Origin: Neobacillus kokaensis
GTDB taxonomy: Bacteria; Bacillota; Bacilli; Bacillales; Cytobacillaceae
Reading direction: 5' to 3'
NCBI RefSeq assembly: GCF_014656545.1
Contig: NZ_BNDS01000004.1
Span: 1-64,000, forward strand
DNA length: 64,000 nucleotides
The stretch's first letter is position 1, and each line of letters begins with the position of its first letter. The translations under genes and the position numbers were made by a program. The notes below the pieces were generated by a model. That model was not told the origin of the DNA. It made no database searches and saw only the letters and a program-made list of their open reading frames with translations. Shown here piece after piece: positions 7,281 through 15,681 of the stretch.

Positions 7281-8282
7281 TCAAATAAACTTAATTTTTT
7301 GTCCGGGTTGAATCATTGATAGCAGTGGCAGGTCCTCTGCCACTACCCGCCCAATCACATTCACCCGTTCGTCTGCTGGTAAATCAGTAAAGGTAATCTG
7401 TACTTCACCGCGGTAGCGTCCGTAGCGGTCGTTATCCATGGTGACAGACCCTTTGACCCGCGGAATCGTATTTTCCGCTGGAACCTCCTCATTGCTGCGG
7501 GTGTCCATCAACCGAAGAACATCGCGGGCGAAATCAGGTCGAAGGCGGAATTCCCCTTTCAACTCACCGTCAATACGAAGAGGAACCACCTGATCCCGGT
7601 CGTAATCAATTAACCGTTCAAGCAGATTTTCGCTTACCTCTGGGTCGCCAACATACACATCCGTTACACCCAATCCATATAACTCAAGCGCTGCAGTGAA
7701 CGGATCCACACCACGATGATTTTCCAACGTTGGCAGTCCTTCAAACAGCGGGCCGCGCTTCTCACCGTCACCAACAATATAGGCGCATACCGGAATACCA
7801 AACCGTTTGAATAAGCTATTCTGCGCTACAAAAAAACCTTCATCTAACCCGGTCTCCCGGCGCGGGTAAAAATTATGCCAGGCAATCAGCTGATCTGGCT
7901 TAAGCCCGCCGTCTAGAAGCCGCAAAACATCGTCTTCAAACAAGATGCTGGCATTTAAGGCGAGTTTAAACTCTTGCGCCAGACCCAAAATCAGATCATG
8001 ATCGAAAAAGTCATCGAGCCGCAAGCCTATCACGCCCAACGATTTCAAGGAATATAAGCTCTCAACCCCTAAATGTGCAGGCGTCCGCAGCGAAACATCT
8101 GCAAACACTTCAATGCCCGAAGCCTTCGCCGTCTCCAGCAGTTTTTCCGCCCGAGCGGCCAAATTACCGGATTCTTCCGGGATGTGAAGCGAGGTAAACG
8201 CCCGCTTCACACCATGCCGGCCGGCAAGAGCAATTCTCTCTTCCGCCAAAGGGTCATTCAAATAAAAGGAAATGCCGATCAA
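7281..8282 (-). CDS. mupG: 6-phospho-N-acetylmuramidase (DUF871), MupG-like
   Basis: 333-residue cytoplasmic protein of the DUF871/MupG family: an N-terminal TIM barrel starting Gly-Ile-Ser-Phe-Tyr-Leu and a C-terminal beta domain. In Staphylococcus aureus MupG splits MurNAc-6-P-GlcNAc, giving MurNAc-6-P and GlcNAc. It is last in the operon murQ-murR-murP-mupG, the same gene set as in S. aureus, which supports the role. TTG at 8280-8282 overlaps the murP stop (TGA 8279-8281), so translation is coupled. Operators and a cre-like site upstream of murQ should control it. Confidence 0.85.
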   Translation of the reverse strand: MIGISFYLNDPLAEERIALAGRHGVKRAFTSLHIPEESGNLAARAEKLLETAKASGIEVFADVSLRTPAHLGVESLYSLKSLGVIGLRLDDFFDHDLILGLAQEFKLALNASILFEDDVLRLLDGGLKPDQLIAWHNFYPRRETGLDEGFFVAQNSLFKRFGIPVCAYIVGDGEKRGPLFEGLPTLENHRGVDPFTAALELYGLGVTDVYVGDPEVSENLLERLIDYDRDQVVPLRIDGELKGEFRLRPDFARDVLRLMDTRSNEEVPAENTIPRVKGSVTMDNDRYGRYRGEVQITFTDLPADERVNVIGRVVAEDLPLLSMIQPGQKIKFI

Positions 8283-9640
8283 TCAAATTCACCAGCCATC
8301 TCGTCTTTAAAGCCAAACAGGTACGTAAACACAAAGCCTGCTGCATACGCGATTAACAGTCCGGCGAGATATAATAGAACCTGGCCTGTGACAATAATAA
8401 AGGCAAGCGGCAGGCCGGAAACACCTATGGCAACTGTTGCAATATTAAACGCGGCCTGGAACGCACCTCCGACACCTGCTCCAAGGCATGCTGTTAAGAA
8501 TGGACGGCCAAGTGGCAGAGTTACCCCGAAGATGAGCGGCTCGCCAATTCCTAACATACCAGATGGGAGCGCACCGCCAATCGCATTTTTCAGACGTTTT
8601 TTCTTGGTTTTAAAATAAATCGCAAATGCGGCTCCAACCTGACCTGCACCACCCATGGCCAGGATTGGCAGAAGCGGGTCATTGCCGATAGAGTTGATTA
8701 ACTCTAAGTGAATTGGTGTTAACCCTTGGTGCAAGCCAGTGACAACAAGCGGCAGGAAGGTTGCACCGAGAACAAAACCTGCTACAACTCCGCCCATATC
8801 AAGTACGGCAGTTAATCCTTTTGTAATCCCATCTGAAATAAAACCACCAAGCGGCATAAAGACAAGATAAGTTACAATACCGGTAATCAATAAAGCAACC
8901 GTTGGGGTAATAATAATATCAAGTGCTTGCGGAACATAGCGTCGTACTCTTTTTTCAACCAAAGCGATAAAAATAGCTGCAAACATGACGCCAATTAAGC
9001 CACCACGTCCAGGCAGCAATTCCATGCCAAACAATTTAATACCCGCTGCAGCAGGATTAATGATCAAAATACCAGCCAGCGCGCCGAGTGCAGGTGAGCC
9101 GCCAAATTCCTTCGCTGCATTAATACCTACTAAAATACCAAGATAACCAAATAGTCCGCCGCCGATTACTGTGAGGATCATTGCAACTTGCGAATCCGCT
9201 GCCAGCCAGCCGGCTTGAATAATGGCCTTTGAAATACCAGTAATTAAACCAGATGCCACTAGTGCCGGGATAAGCGGAATGAAAATACTTGAGATTTTCC
9301 GTAAAAACAGCTTGAATGGCGTAGCATTCTTTTTGTTAATTTCAGCCTTGTTTGCCGCTGCCTTTTCATTTAAATCAATCCCGCCCGATGCATCTATTAA
9401 TTTACCAAACTCTTCGGTCACGCGGTTCACTTTTCCAGGACCGATAATAATTTGTAGTGTTTCTTCCTCTACCAAGCCAAGGACCCCGTCAATTTTCTTT
9501 AGTGCCGCCTTGTCAACCAGTGACTCATCGTTTGGCGTGACCCGAAGTCTTGTCATACAATGTGTATAATTGGCAATATTTTTAGCGCCGCCCAATTGCT
9601 CAAGGATCTTTTCCGCTAAAACTTTGTTCTCTCCAGCCAT
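8279..9640 (-). CDS. murP: PTS system EIIBC, MurNAc or MurNAc-GlcNAc permease
   Basis: 453 residues. An N-terminal EIIB domain carries the phosphorylated Cys28 in His-Cys-Met-Thr-Arg-Leu-Arg; the rest is a glucose-superfamily EIIC of about ten membrane segments with Gly-Ile-Gly-Glu-Pro-Leu-Ile-Phe. It imports MurNAc or the disaccharide MurNAc-GlcNAc as the 6-phosphate. There is no EIIA domain, as usual for MurP, so a shared EIIA-Glc is needed. ATG 9640 is chosen (AGAGGGG upstream); an open frame extends 20 codons further but without a ribosome site. Its substrate follows from linkage to murQ and mupG. Confidence 0.85.
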   Translation of the reverse strand: MAGENKVLAEKILEQLGGAKNIANYTHCMTRLRVTPNDESLVDKAALKKIDGVLGLVEEETLQIIIGPGKVNRVTEEFGKLIDASGGIDLNEKAAANKAEINKKNATPFKLFLRKISSIFIPLIPALVASGLITGISKAIIQAGWLAADSQVAMILTVIGGGLFGYLGILVGINAAKEFGGSPALGALAGILIINPAAAGIKLFGMELLPGRGGLIGVMFAAIFIALVEKRVRRYVPQALDIIITPTVALLITGIVTYLVFMPLGGFISDGITKGLTAVLDMGGVVAGFVLGATFLPLVVTGLHQGLTPIHLELINSIGNDPLLPILAMGGAGQVGAAFAIYFKTKKKRLKNAIGGALPSGMLGIGEPLIFGVTLPLGRPFLTACLGAGVGGAFQAAFNIATVAIGVSGLPLAFIIVTGQVLLYLAGLLIAYAAGFVFTYLFGFKDEMAGEFD

Positions 9641-9713
9641 TGTTTTCCCCTCTTCTCTGTTGTTTTTTGAAAAAGAACACTTAAAAGGCTTTCGCACCAC
9701 CTCCTAAAAGCGT

Positions 9714-10568
9714 CTATTTTCCTTGCTTTAAAAACCGGATGGCCTCTCTAGTTTTATCAATATACTCGACGGTTTGCTCATATTCCGCTGTAGCCATTGA
9801 TAAAAATAAAATATCTATCATATACAGCTGGGCAAGCCGGGATGAGGTTGCTGCACTTCGAAACGGCGCCTCGCCGGAACCCGCGGTAAACAGCTTGATA
9901 TCCGCAAGTGACGAAACTGATGACTGACCATATTTCGTTAAACTGATCGTTTTAACACCCTGCTCCTTCGCCAGTGCCATCACTTTAACGACCTCCGACG
10001 TCTCCCCGGAGTGGGAAATTCCAAATACTACATCATCTTTTCCGGCATTCGCAATTAATGTCGCAACCAGATGGGCATCCGAGAAAGCGGTTGCACCTTT
10101 ATGAATCCTTAGCAGCTTTTGCTGCGCATCCAGCGCGATAATATTAGAAGCCCCAATTCCAAAAAAGTGAACATTCTTCGCCCGCAGCAAAGTTTGAACA
10201 GCCCGCTCGAGTTCCTCATAATTAATAATTTCCTCAGAATCGCGCAAGCTTTGAATACTATTGCTAGTTGTTTTTTGAACGATAGAGTAAAACGATTCTT
10301 CCTGCTCGATATCACGGTAGCCCTGCTCAACCGGTTTGACCAAATCGCTTGCAACTCTCACCTTTAAATCCTGAAACCCATTTAAACCAAGCGATTTGCA
10401 CAGCCTGATTACGGCTGCCCCGCTTGTATTCGCTTGGATACCAATTTCATTAACAGTACTATTTAGCACTGATTGAGGGGTTTCGAGGATATATTCAGCT
10501 ATTTTTCGCTCGGAAGTTGGAAGCTGCTCGAGCATATTTTGAATCATTTTTAGACCGCCTGCTGCCAT
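9714..10568 (-). CDS. murR: RpiR-family regulator of the mur operon (MurR-like)
   Basis: 284 residues: an N-terminal helix-turn-helix of the RpiR type (about residues 1-77, with Ala-Ala-Val-Ile-Arg-Leu-Cys-Lys-Ser-Leu-Gly-Leu) and a C-terminal SIS sugar-phosphate-binding domain (Gly-Ile-Gly-Ala-Ser, Ser-His-Ser-Gly-Glu-Thr). MurR senses MurNAc-6-P. It lies between murQ and murP, so it regulates its own operon; likely binding sites are the palindromes at 11585-11599 and 11618-11632. ATG 10568 follows AAAGGAGATG. Confidence 0.85.
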   Translation of the reverse strand: MAAGGLKMIQNMLEQLPTSERKIAEYILETPQSVLNSTVNEIGIQANTSGAAVIRLCKSLGLNGFQDLKVRVASDLVKPVEQGYRDIEQEESFYSIVQKTTSNSIQSLRDSEEIINYEELERAVQTLLRAKNVHFFGIGASNIIALDAQQKLLRIHKGATAFSDAHLVATLIANAGKDDVVFGISHSGETSEVVKVMALAKEQGVKTISLTKYGQSSVSSLADIKLFTAGSGEAPFRSAATSSRLAQLYMIDILFLSMATAEYEQTVEYIDKTREAIRFLKQGK

Positions 10569-10607
10569 TCACAACATCTCCTTTAGTTTCCAATAAGAAT
10601 CTTTTCC

Positions 10608-11516
10608 TTATTTTTCAACATCCTCAATTGCTGTTCTTACATAACCATTGGCATCAGCCAATAACTTTTCGGCCTCTTCTTTAGTTTTACCTGTCTTAAT
10701 CATAACAATCGCTGTTTTTGCTTGAAGGCCGGACGTTTCAAGCGCCTCTAGGGCTGTTTCATAGGAAACACCGGTGATTTTTTGAATAATGCCGATTGCC
10801 CGTTCCTTTAATTTTTCATTGCTGACATGAACATCGACCATTAGATTTTCATAGGCTTTTCCAAGTAAAATCATTGACGAGGTAGAAATCATATTCAGCA
10901 CCATTTTATGGGCTGTACCCGCCTTTAGCCTGGTGGAACCGGTTAGCACCTCAGGTCCGACAATTACTTCAATACTTTGATCCGCCTCTTTACTGATAGC
11001 GGCATCTTTGTTGCATGACAATGCGACCGTTTTTGCCCCGATGCTGCGGGCGTATTTTAACGCCCCGATGACATAGGGTGTCCGGCCGCTCGCGGCAATA
11101 CCGATGACCGTATCATCATTTGTCAGCCCGATTTGTTTTAAATCCTCTACTCCAAGCTCCGGACTGTCCTCTGCACCTTCAACCGCTTTCAAAAATGCCC
11201 CTGCTCCGCCGGCAATCAGTCCTTGCACCATTTCCGTACCGGTACTGAAGGTTGGCGGACATTCGACAGCATCGAGCACGCCTAATCTTCCGCTTGTGCC
11301 AGCCCCCATATAAATCAGCCGGCCGCCTCTTTGAAATGATTCAAAAACAAATTTGACTGCTGCCTCTATTTCCGGCAGGACCTCCTTTACAGCCAGCGCC
11401 ACCTTTTGGTCTTCTTCGTTCATAATTCTTAATATCTCTGTCGGCCCTGCTGTATCAATCTTCATCGACTGTTCGTTTCGTGATTCAGTCGTTAATAGTT
11501 CGAGATGTTCTTTCAT
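10608..11516 (-). CDS. murQ: N-acetylmuramic acid 6-phosphate etherase
   Basis: Cleaves the lactyl ether of MurNAc-6-P to GlcNAc-6-P and D-lactate in peptidoglycan recycling. 302 residues, the usual length, with the SIS signature Gly-Ala-Gly-Thr-Ser-Gly-Arg-Leu-Gly at residues 71-79, Glu-Cys-Pro-Pro-Thr-Phe soon after, and the C-terminal UBA-like helices typical of MurQ. First gene of the operon; ATG 11516 has AGGAGGATACC upstream. Promoter, two operators and a cre-like site lie at 11549-11632. Confidence 0.95.
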   Translation of the reverse strand: MKEHLELLTTESRNEQSMKIDTAGPTEILRIMNEEDQKVALAVKEVLPEIEAAVKFVFESFQRGGRLIYMGAGTSGRLGVLDAVECPPTFSTGTEMVQGLIAGGAGAFLKAVEGAEDSPELGVEDLKQIGLTNDDTVIGIAASGRTPYVIGALKYARSIGAKTVALSCNKDAAISKEADQSIEVIVGPEVLTGSTRLKAGTAHKMVLNMISTSSMILLGKAYENLMVDVHVSNEKLKERAIGIIQKITGVSYETALEALETSGLQAKTAIVMIKTGKTKEEAEKLLADANGYVRTAIEDVEK

Positions 11517-11548
11517 TTAACGGTATCCTCCTGTTAGTTTTTCCGAGA

Positions 11549-11562
11549 TGTAAACGTTTCCC
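11549..11562 (-). promoter_or_regulatory. cre-like site in the murQ leader
   Basis: Read on the minus strand GGGAAACGTTTACA matches 12 of 14 positions of the CcpA site TGWAANCGNTNWCA. It lies about 10-25 bases downstream of the -10 box, where CcpA would block transcription. Confidence 0.5.
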
Positions 11563-11571
11563 TGTGTCTTT

Positions 11572-11600
11572 ATTATATTATTTATGAAATTTAATTTCAA
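11572..11600 (-). promoter_or_regulatory. Promoter of the mur operon
   Basis: Sigma-A type: -35 TTGAAA (11595-11600), exactly 17 bp, -10 TATAAT (11572-11577), 56 bp upstream of murQ. Confidence 0.75.
11585..11599. promoter_or_regulatory. Candidate MurR operator 1
   Basis: TGAAATTTAATTTCA is a perfect 15-bp palindrome (odd centre) overlapping the -35 box and spacer of the mur promoter. It resembles the palindromes next to the other two RpiR-linked operons in the window. Confidence 0.6.
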
Positions 11601-11617
11601 TATTTTTATTAAAATTA

Positions 11618-11632
11618 TGAAATATTATTTTA
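11618..11632. promoter_or_regulatory. Candidate MurR operator 2
   Basis: TGAAATATTATTTTA is an imperfect version of operator 1, placed 33 bp upstream of it, three turns of the helix, so both would face the same side of DNA. Confidence 0.4.
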
Positions 11633-11715
11633 AAATATTATGAGAGAAGATGCTGGTGAATTGCCCTTACCATTCCTGCTTCATATTAAATGGCCTTAAT
11701 CGTTTCAGATTCGAT

Positions 11716-11772
11716 TTAGTTTTCATCGGTAAATAATGTACCATCGAGATCGACAGCCAACAGTTGATACTT
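11716..11772 (-). pseudogene. Remnant of a Cof-type HAD phosphatase start
   Basis: The minus strand encodes Lys-Tyr-Gln-Leu-Leu-Ala-Val-Asp-Leu-Asp-Gly-Thr-Leu-Phe-Thr-Asp-Glu-Asn then TAA. This is motif I of the HAD superfamily (Asp-x-Asp-Gly-Thr) in the context seen at the very start of Cof-type sugar phosphatases. Nothing of the other motifs follows, so only the first 15 or so codons survive. Confidence 0.5.
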
Positions 11773-11892
11773 CCCTCGTCCTCTCTCCTTTGTTTTTCCA
11801 TTTTTAAACCGATTATATTTTTTCTAAAGTGAAATATCAAAGAGAGTATTCCCTATTTAACGATTCGTTCCGCTATAATAACCTCATACGAT

Positions 11893-11907
11893 TGGTGTCA
11901 GGCACCA
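11893..11907. repeat. Dispersed palindrome TGGTGTCAGGCACCA
   Basis: A copy of the short palindrome family; it runs directly into the ribosome binding site AAAGGAGGTG of the plus-strand remnant at 11924. Confidence 0.65.
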
Positions 11908-11923
11908 AAGGAGGTGCTTAAAC

Positions 11924-12106
11924 ATGCTGTTGCATGAGCTTACGGAGAAGATTGTTAGGGAAGTTCGGATAATGATTGATGAAGAAATTATTTTAGGAAA
12001 AGACCCGACACGATCCTTGCTGGGACTGGCAATAATCACGCCATCCGTAAACCACCTCAACCGCACGCTAAAATGTCCCATAGAGCCTTTCTATGGGACA
12101 TTTTAG
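11924..12106 (+). pseudogene. Probable remnant of a CdaR-type sugar-diacid regulator
   Basis: A 60-codon frame with a perfect ribosome site (AAAGGAGG, 9 bases before ATG). The first 23 residues (Leu-Thr-Glu-Lys-Ile-Val-Arg-Glu-Val-Arg-x-Met-Ile-Asp-Glu-Glu-Ile-Ile) look like the N-terminus of sugar-diacid recognition regulators (CdaR). After that the likeness stops abruptly, as if the middle had been deleted, and the frame ends in a hairpin. I read it as a decayed gene; a real small protein cannot be ruled out. Confidence 0.4.
12068..12106. terminator. 17-bp perfect hairpin, likely terminator
   Basis: The arms 12068-12084 and 12090-12106 (inner part ATGTCCCATAGA / TCTATGGGACAT) are exact complements with a 5-base loop GCCTT. 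The stem's own end supplies TTTT on either strand. It covers the stop codon of the remnant and may have ended the original gene. Confidence 0.55.
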
Positions 12107-12147
12107 CTGTTCAACAATTAAATTTGTCTTTTAGAAAACCACAATAT

Positions 12148-12336
12148 TTACCAACCAAACCCATGATGATGGTGCCACGGATGGTGGTATCCGTACCCAC
12201 CGTAGAATGGAAAGTGGTGATGATGGAAACCGCCGTATCCAAAAGGACCATATCCACCAAAACCGCCATAGCCAAAGCCCATCATCGGATAACCGAAACC
12301 GCTGTAAAATGGAGGCATACCGACACCTGCTTTCAT
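12148..12336 (-). CDS. Gly/His/Tyr/Phe-rich small protein, possibly spore coat
   Basis: 62 residues, almost only Gly, Phe, Tyr, His and Pro: Gly-Phe-Gly-Tyr-Gly-Gly-Phe-Gly-Gly-Tyr repeats, then two His4 runs (His-His-His-His-Phe-Pro, Trp-His-His-His-His-Gly). Such composition occurs in small spore-coat and surface proteins of Bacillaceae, but I do not recognise a family. The ATG at 12336 has no good ribosome site; an internal ATG at 12318 (Met-Pro-Pro-Phe-Tyr) has AGGTG 5 bases upstream and may be the true start, giving 56 residues. The His runs suggest metal binding. Confidence 0.5.
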   Translation of the reverse strand: MKAGVGMPPFYSGFGYPMMGFGYGGFGGYGPFGYGGFHHHHFPFYGGYGYHHPWHHHHGFGW

Positions 12337-12510
12337 TTATTTTTCTATACATCACAGACTATGTCAGTGACCTAATAAATGAGCATTTCTAATCATAAAA
12401 TGGGCAGGAGCCTTCCTCAAAATGAAAGTCCGTGTATTATTTAAATTATTCCGCTGAATTCTAGCCGAGTTCCTCGCATTTATTTAATAATTCTGTCGTA
12501 CCCACAAAGA

Positions 12511-12559
12511 AGTGGTGTCAGCCACTATGTGAAAAATTCACATGGTGCCTGACACCACT
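12511..12559. repeat. Large inverted repeat built from two palindrome copies
   Basis: Arms of 23 bp (12511-12533 and 12537-12559) pair with only two mismatches around AAA. Each arm contains GTGGTGTCAG, so this is the TGGTGYCTGRCACCA element expanded into a long hairpin. It begins 6 bases after the rpiR stop at 12565 and could end or stabilise that mRNA, although no T run follows. Confidence 0.65.
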
Positions 12560-12564
12560 GACAA

Positions 12565-13356
12565 TTACCGTTCCTTGATCGCTTCAATAGTTTTAAGGTA
12601 CATTTTTTCTCGGTTTTCATCTGCTAGGAAGTAAAGACTGATTCGGTCGATTAGATATAGGGTACTCATGTCAAGTCCTGTTAACAGGAAATTGCTGCGC
12701 AGCGGATGGACGGTCCATAAAACGGCATCAGCGAGTTCGGTTAAAGGGGTTTCACCAAAAGCAGTAAAGGCAATTAGTTTCGCTCCTTGTGCTTTTCCCT
12801 TCCTTGCTGATTGCAGTAAGTCCTTCGTTTGACCGGAACGTGAAAAGGCTACGATTAGATCGCCTTCCCCCAGCAGGGTGCTTCGAATAATCATTAAATG
12901 TGGATCTGTAACAGCCTCGGAAACAAGCCCCATCCGGCTTAACCGATAATTTAATTCCTGGGCAGCTAATCCTGAGCTTCCCAACCCATAGATAAAAATT
13001 CTTTTGGCCTGTGTTAAATGAGTAATCACTATTTCAAACGGCTTTGGGTCTGTCAGCGATTGTACATCTGCCAGCATTTCTCGATAAGAAGCAACCAGCT
13101 TTTGCTCAATGCCATCGCCTTCCTTTACTTCAGAGCCGCCGGCAAGCTTCACCTTCATTTCTACAAAGTTCTGGCAGGATACCTTTTTAGCAAAACGGGT
13201 GATGGTACTGACCGACACTCCAGTTGCCTCTGCCAGCTCCTGAATATGACTGCGTGAGGTCTCTTCCGGATTGGACAAAATATAATCAGCGATGTTTTTC
13301 TCTTTATCGGATAATGAAGAATATATACTTTGTATCTCATTTAACACAGAAGCCAT
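12565..13356 (-). CDS. RpiR-family transcriptional regulator
   Basis: About 263 residues, with an N-terminal RpiR helix-turn-helix (Val-Ser-Val-Ser-Thr-Ile-Thr-Arg-Phe-Ala-Lys-Lys) and a C-terminal SIS domain (Gly-Leu-Gly-Ser-Ser-Gly, Ser-Arg-Ser-Gly-Gln-Thr). It should sense a sugar phosphate. It is third in the operon PTS permease-nanE-rpiR, so it probably controls this operon through the palindrome at 15632-15646 and responds to ManNAc-6-P or GlcNAc-6-P. Met-Ala-Ser at 13356 is preferred over ATG 13362 because AAAGGAT is too close to the latter. Confidence 0.8.
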   Translation of the reverse strand: MASVLNEIQSIYSSLSDKEKNIADYILSNPEETSRSHIQELAEATGVSVSTITRFAKKVSCQNFVEMKVKLAGGSEVKEGDGIEQKLVASYREMLADVQSLTDPKPFEIVITHLTQAKRIFIYGLGSSGLAAQELNYRLSRMGLVSEAVTDPHLMIIRSTLLGEGDLIVAFSRSGQTKDLLQSARKGKAQGAKLIAFTAFGETPLTELADAVLWTVHPLRSNFLLTGLDMSTLYLIDRISLYFLADENREKMYLKTIEAIKER

Positions 13357-13396
13357 GAACATTCATCCTTTTTTATGAAACTTACGCCGCTTCCTT

Positions 13397-14077
13397 TTAT
13401 CTAGGTAGCTGTTCCGCGAACCGTGCCGTGATTTGCTGGGGTCTCGTTATCGCACCGCCGACTACTACGGAAGAAACACCTAGTTCAAATGCCCTTTTGA
13501 GCATTTCCGGAGTCATGATATTCCCTTCTGCAATAACAGGAATGGACACCTGTTCCACGACACTTTTTAAAAAAGCAAAATCATCATCATATAATTTATG
13601 ACCATCTGTTTCCTTTGTATAGCCATAAAGCGTAGTACCAACGCAATCGAAGCCAATTTTTTCAGCCTGAATAGCTTCTTCCAATGTAGAAATATCAGCC
13701 ATCAGCTGAACGTTCGGATTTTTACTGCGGGTATAAGAAACTAACTCATCAATTGTTACCCCGCCAGGCCTTTTTCTCATTGTAGCATCCAGCGCAATCA
13801 TTTCACAGCCGCTTTCTAAAAGCTCATCGATTTCTTGTTTTGTTGCTGTAATGAATACTTCACTGTCATCATAATCTCGCTTCACAATACCGATTACCGG
13901 AAGTGATACTTCTTTTTTAATGGCGATGATATCTTCTTTAGAATTAGCCCGAATTCCGGAGGCGCCGCCCTCTTTTGCAGCAAGCGCCATTTTTCCCATA
14001 ATAAACGAGCTGTGCAGCGGTTCGTGGTCCAGCGCCTGGCACGAAACCACAAGTCCGCCATTAATTGTTTCTAACAT
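13397..14077 (-). CDS. nanE: N-acetylmannosamine-6-phosphate 2-epimerase, copy 1
   Basis: Converts ManNAc-6-P to GlcNAc-6-P in the cytoplasm. 227 residues, a TIM barrel with the family blocks [20 protein letters not shown] (catalytic Lys) and Leu-Asp-Ala-Thr. ATG 14077 lies against the stop of the PTS gene (TAA 14079-14081) with GGTGA as ribosome site inside that gene's end. Linkage to a PTS permease rather than a sialic acid transporter suggests that ManNAc itself arrives already phosphorylated. A second nanE is at 17851-18528. Confidence 0.92.
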   Translation of the reverse strand: MLETINGGLVVSCQALDHEPLHSSFIMGKMALAAKEGGASGIRANSKEDIIAIKKEVSLPVIGIVKRDYDDSEVFITATKQEIDELLESGCEMIALDATMRKRPGGVTIDELVSYTRSKNPNVQLMADISTLEEAIQAEKIGFDCVGTTLYGYTKETDGHKLYDDDFAFLKSVVEQVSIPVIAEGNIMTPEMLKRAFELGVSSVVVGGAITRPQQITARFAEQLPR

Positions 14078-14078
14078 C

Positions 14079-15614
14079 TTATTCACCAACCAATTCTTCT
14101 ACTTCGTTTTTAATAATGGTAACTTCCGGTCCGTAAATAACTTGAACCCCATTTCCCTTTTTCACGATGCCCCTTGCCCCAGTCTGTTTCAAAACGTCAT
14201 CGTTTACTTGGTCGACATCATTTACCGTTACACGTAAGCGGGTTGCACAGCAGTCAACATTCTGCAGATTGTCTTTACCGCCAAGACCTTCAACAATAGC
14301 TTGAGCACGTTCTGTTTTATTCGTCACATTGACAACAGTTTCACCGGCTTCTTCACGGCCTGGTGTTTTGAAATTGAACTTTTTAATCAAGAACTTAAAT
14401 GAGAAATAGTAAACGAAGAACCATGGAATACCAATGATTGGAACCATAATCCAGTTTGTTTTTGCATTACCCTGTAAAATACCGAAGAGAATGAAATCAA
14501 TAAATCCGCCTGAGAACGTTTGACCAATGGTAATTTGGAAAATATGAGCAAGCATGAACGCCAGACCATCCAAGAATGCATGCAGGACATATAACGCTGG
14601 CGCTATAAACAAGAATGAAAATTCAATTGGTTCGGTAATCCCTGTTAAGAAAGAAGTAAGCGCTGCTGATGCAAGCAAGCCGGCAACCTTCTTCTTGTTT
14701 TCTGGTTTTGCTGTATGGTACATCGCTAAGCAGGCACCGACTAAGCCGAACATCATTGTAATAAAACGACCAGACATAAACCGGGCTGTACCAATATAGA
14801 ATTTATGTGTATCTGGGTCTGCAAGCTGTGCGAAGAAAATCCGCTGTGTCCCTTCGACAAGCTTTCCATCGATCGTAAGGGCACCGCCAAGGCTGGTTGT
14901 CCAGAATGGCATATAGAAAATGTGGTGCAAACCGAATGGTCCAAGCATCCTTAATACAAAGCCGTAAATAAATGTTCCAATATAGCCTGTTGCTTCTACA
15001 AGACCGCCCATTTGAAAAATTCCTTTTTGAATAAACGGCCAAACAAAGAATACAATTACCCCTAGAAAAATTGCCGCGAATGAAGCGATAATCGGTACAA
15101 ATCGTGATCCGCTGAAAAATCCTAAAAACTGTGGCAGCTGCTTTTTGTTATAGCGATTGTGCAGCCAGCTTGTCATGATCCCGACAACTACACCGCCAAA
15201 AACGCCCGTTTCAAGTGTGTGAATACCTAATGTTAATCCTTGACCAGCAGCTGCTGGGTTTTCAGTGTTCATGGTCCCAGTAATCGTTAGTAATGCTGAA
15301 ATCGTAGAGTTCATTACCAGGAATGCTAAGACACCGGCAAGCCCTGCTGTACCTTTGTCAGATTTCGCCAGTCCTACTGAAATACCAACCGCGAATAATA
15401 ATGCAAGGTTAGCAAATACCACAGATCCGGCACTTGACATAATGGTGAAAATATTTTGAAGCCAAGAAATATCTAAAAATGGATAGGCTTTTACTGTGTT
15501 GGGGTTAGACAAAGCACCCCCGATACCGAGTAGTAGACCGGCAGCTGGAAGAACTGCGATCGGTAACATGAACGATTTACCAAACTGTTGCGCTTTCTCG
15601 AAGAAACTACTCAT
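14079..15614 (-). CDS. PTS EIICB permease, probably for N-acetylmannosamine
   Basis: 511 residues: EIIC of the glucose superfamily first ([14 protein letters not shown] near the start, Gly-Ile-Thr-Glu-Pro-Ile-Glu-Phe later), then an EIIB domain with Cys-Cys-Ala-Thr-Arg-Leu-Arg near residue 450. There is no EIIA. The domain order and blocks resemble NagE/MalX-type permeases. The substrate is inferred: co-transcription with nanE points to ManNAc, although GlcNAc or another hexose cannot be excluded. ATG 15614 follows AGGAGGTAAG. Confidence 0.8.
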   Translation of the reverse strand: MSSFFEKAQQFGKSFMLPIAVLPAAGLLLGIGGALSNPNTVKAYPFLDISWLQNIFTIMSSAGSVVFANLALLFAVGISVGLAKSDKGTAGLAGVLAFLVMNSTISALLTITGTMNTENPAAAGQGLTLGIHTLETGVFGGVVVGIMTSWLHNRYNKKQLPQFLGFFSGSRFVPIIASFAAIFLGVIVFFVWPFIQKGIFQMGGLVEATGYIGTFIYGFVLRMLGPFGLHHIFYMPFWTTSLGGALTIDGKLVEGTQRIFFAQLADPDTHKFYIGTARFMSGRFITMMFGLVGACLAMYHTAKPENKKKVAGLLASAALTSFLTGITEPIEFSFLFIAPALYVLHAFLDGLAFMLAHIFQITIGQTFSGGFIDFILFGILQGNAKTNWIMVPIIGIPWFFVYYFSFKFLIKKFNFKTPGREEAGETVVNVTNKTERAQAIVEGLGGKDNLQNVDCCATRLRVTVNDVDQVNDDVLKQTGARGIVKKGNGVQVIYGPEVTIIKNEVEELVGE

Positions 15615-15631
15615 CAAACTTACCTCCTGTT

Positions 15632-15646
15632 TGAAAATTATTTTCA
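15632..15646. promoter_or_regulatory. Candidate RpiR operator of the PTS-nanE operon
   Basis: TGAAAATTATTTTCA is a perfect 15-bp palindrome (odd centre) lying 6 bases downstream of the -10 box, over the expected transcription start. Confidence 0.65.
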
Positions 15647-15652
15647 TGAGTT

Positions 15653-15681
15653 AGTATAAAAGAAACCGGTTGTAAAATCAA
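15653..15681 (-). promoter_or_regulatory. Promoter of the PTS-nanE-rpiR operon
   Basis: -35 TTGATT (15676-15681), 17 bp, -10 TATACT (15653-15658) on the minus strand. Confidence 0.7.

Noticed and set aside
12131..12392. Open frames on both strands over the Gly/His-rich gene
   Set aside because: They are other-frame readings of the same biased sequence; only the 12148-12336 frame gives a coherent composition.
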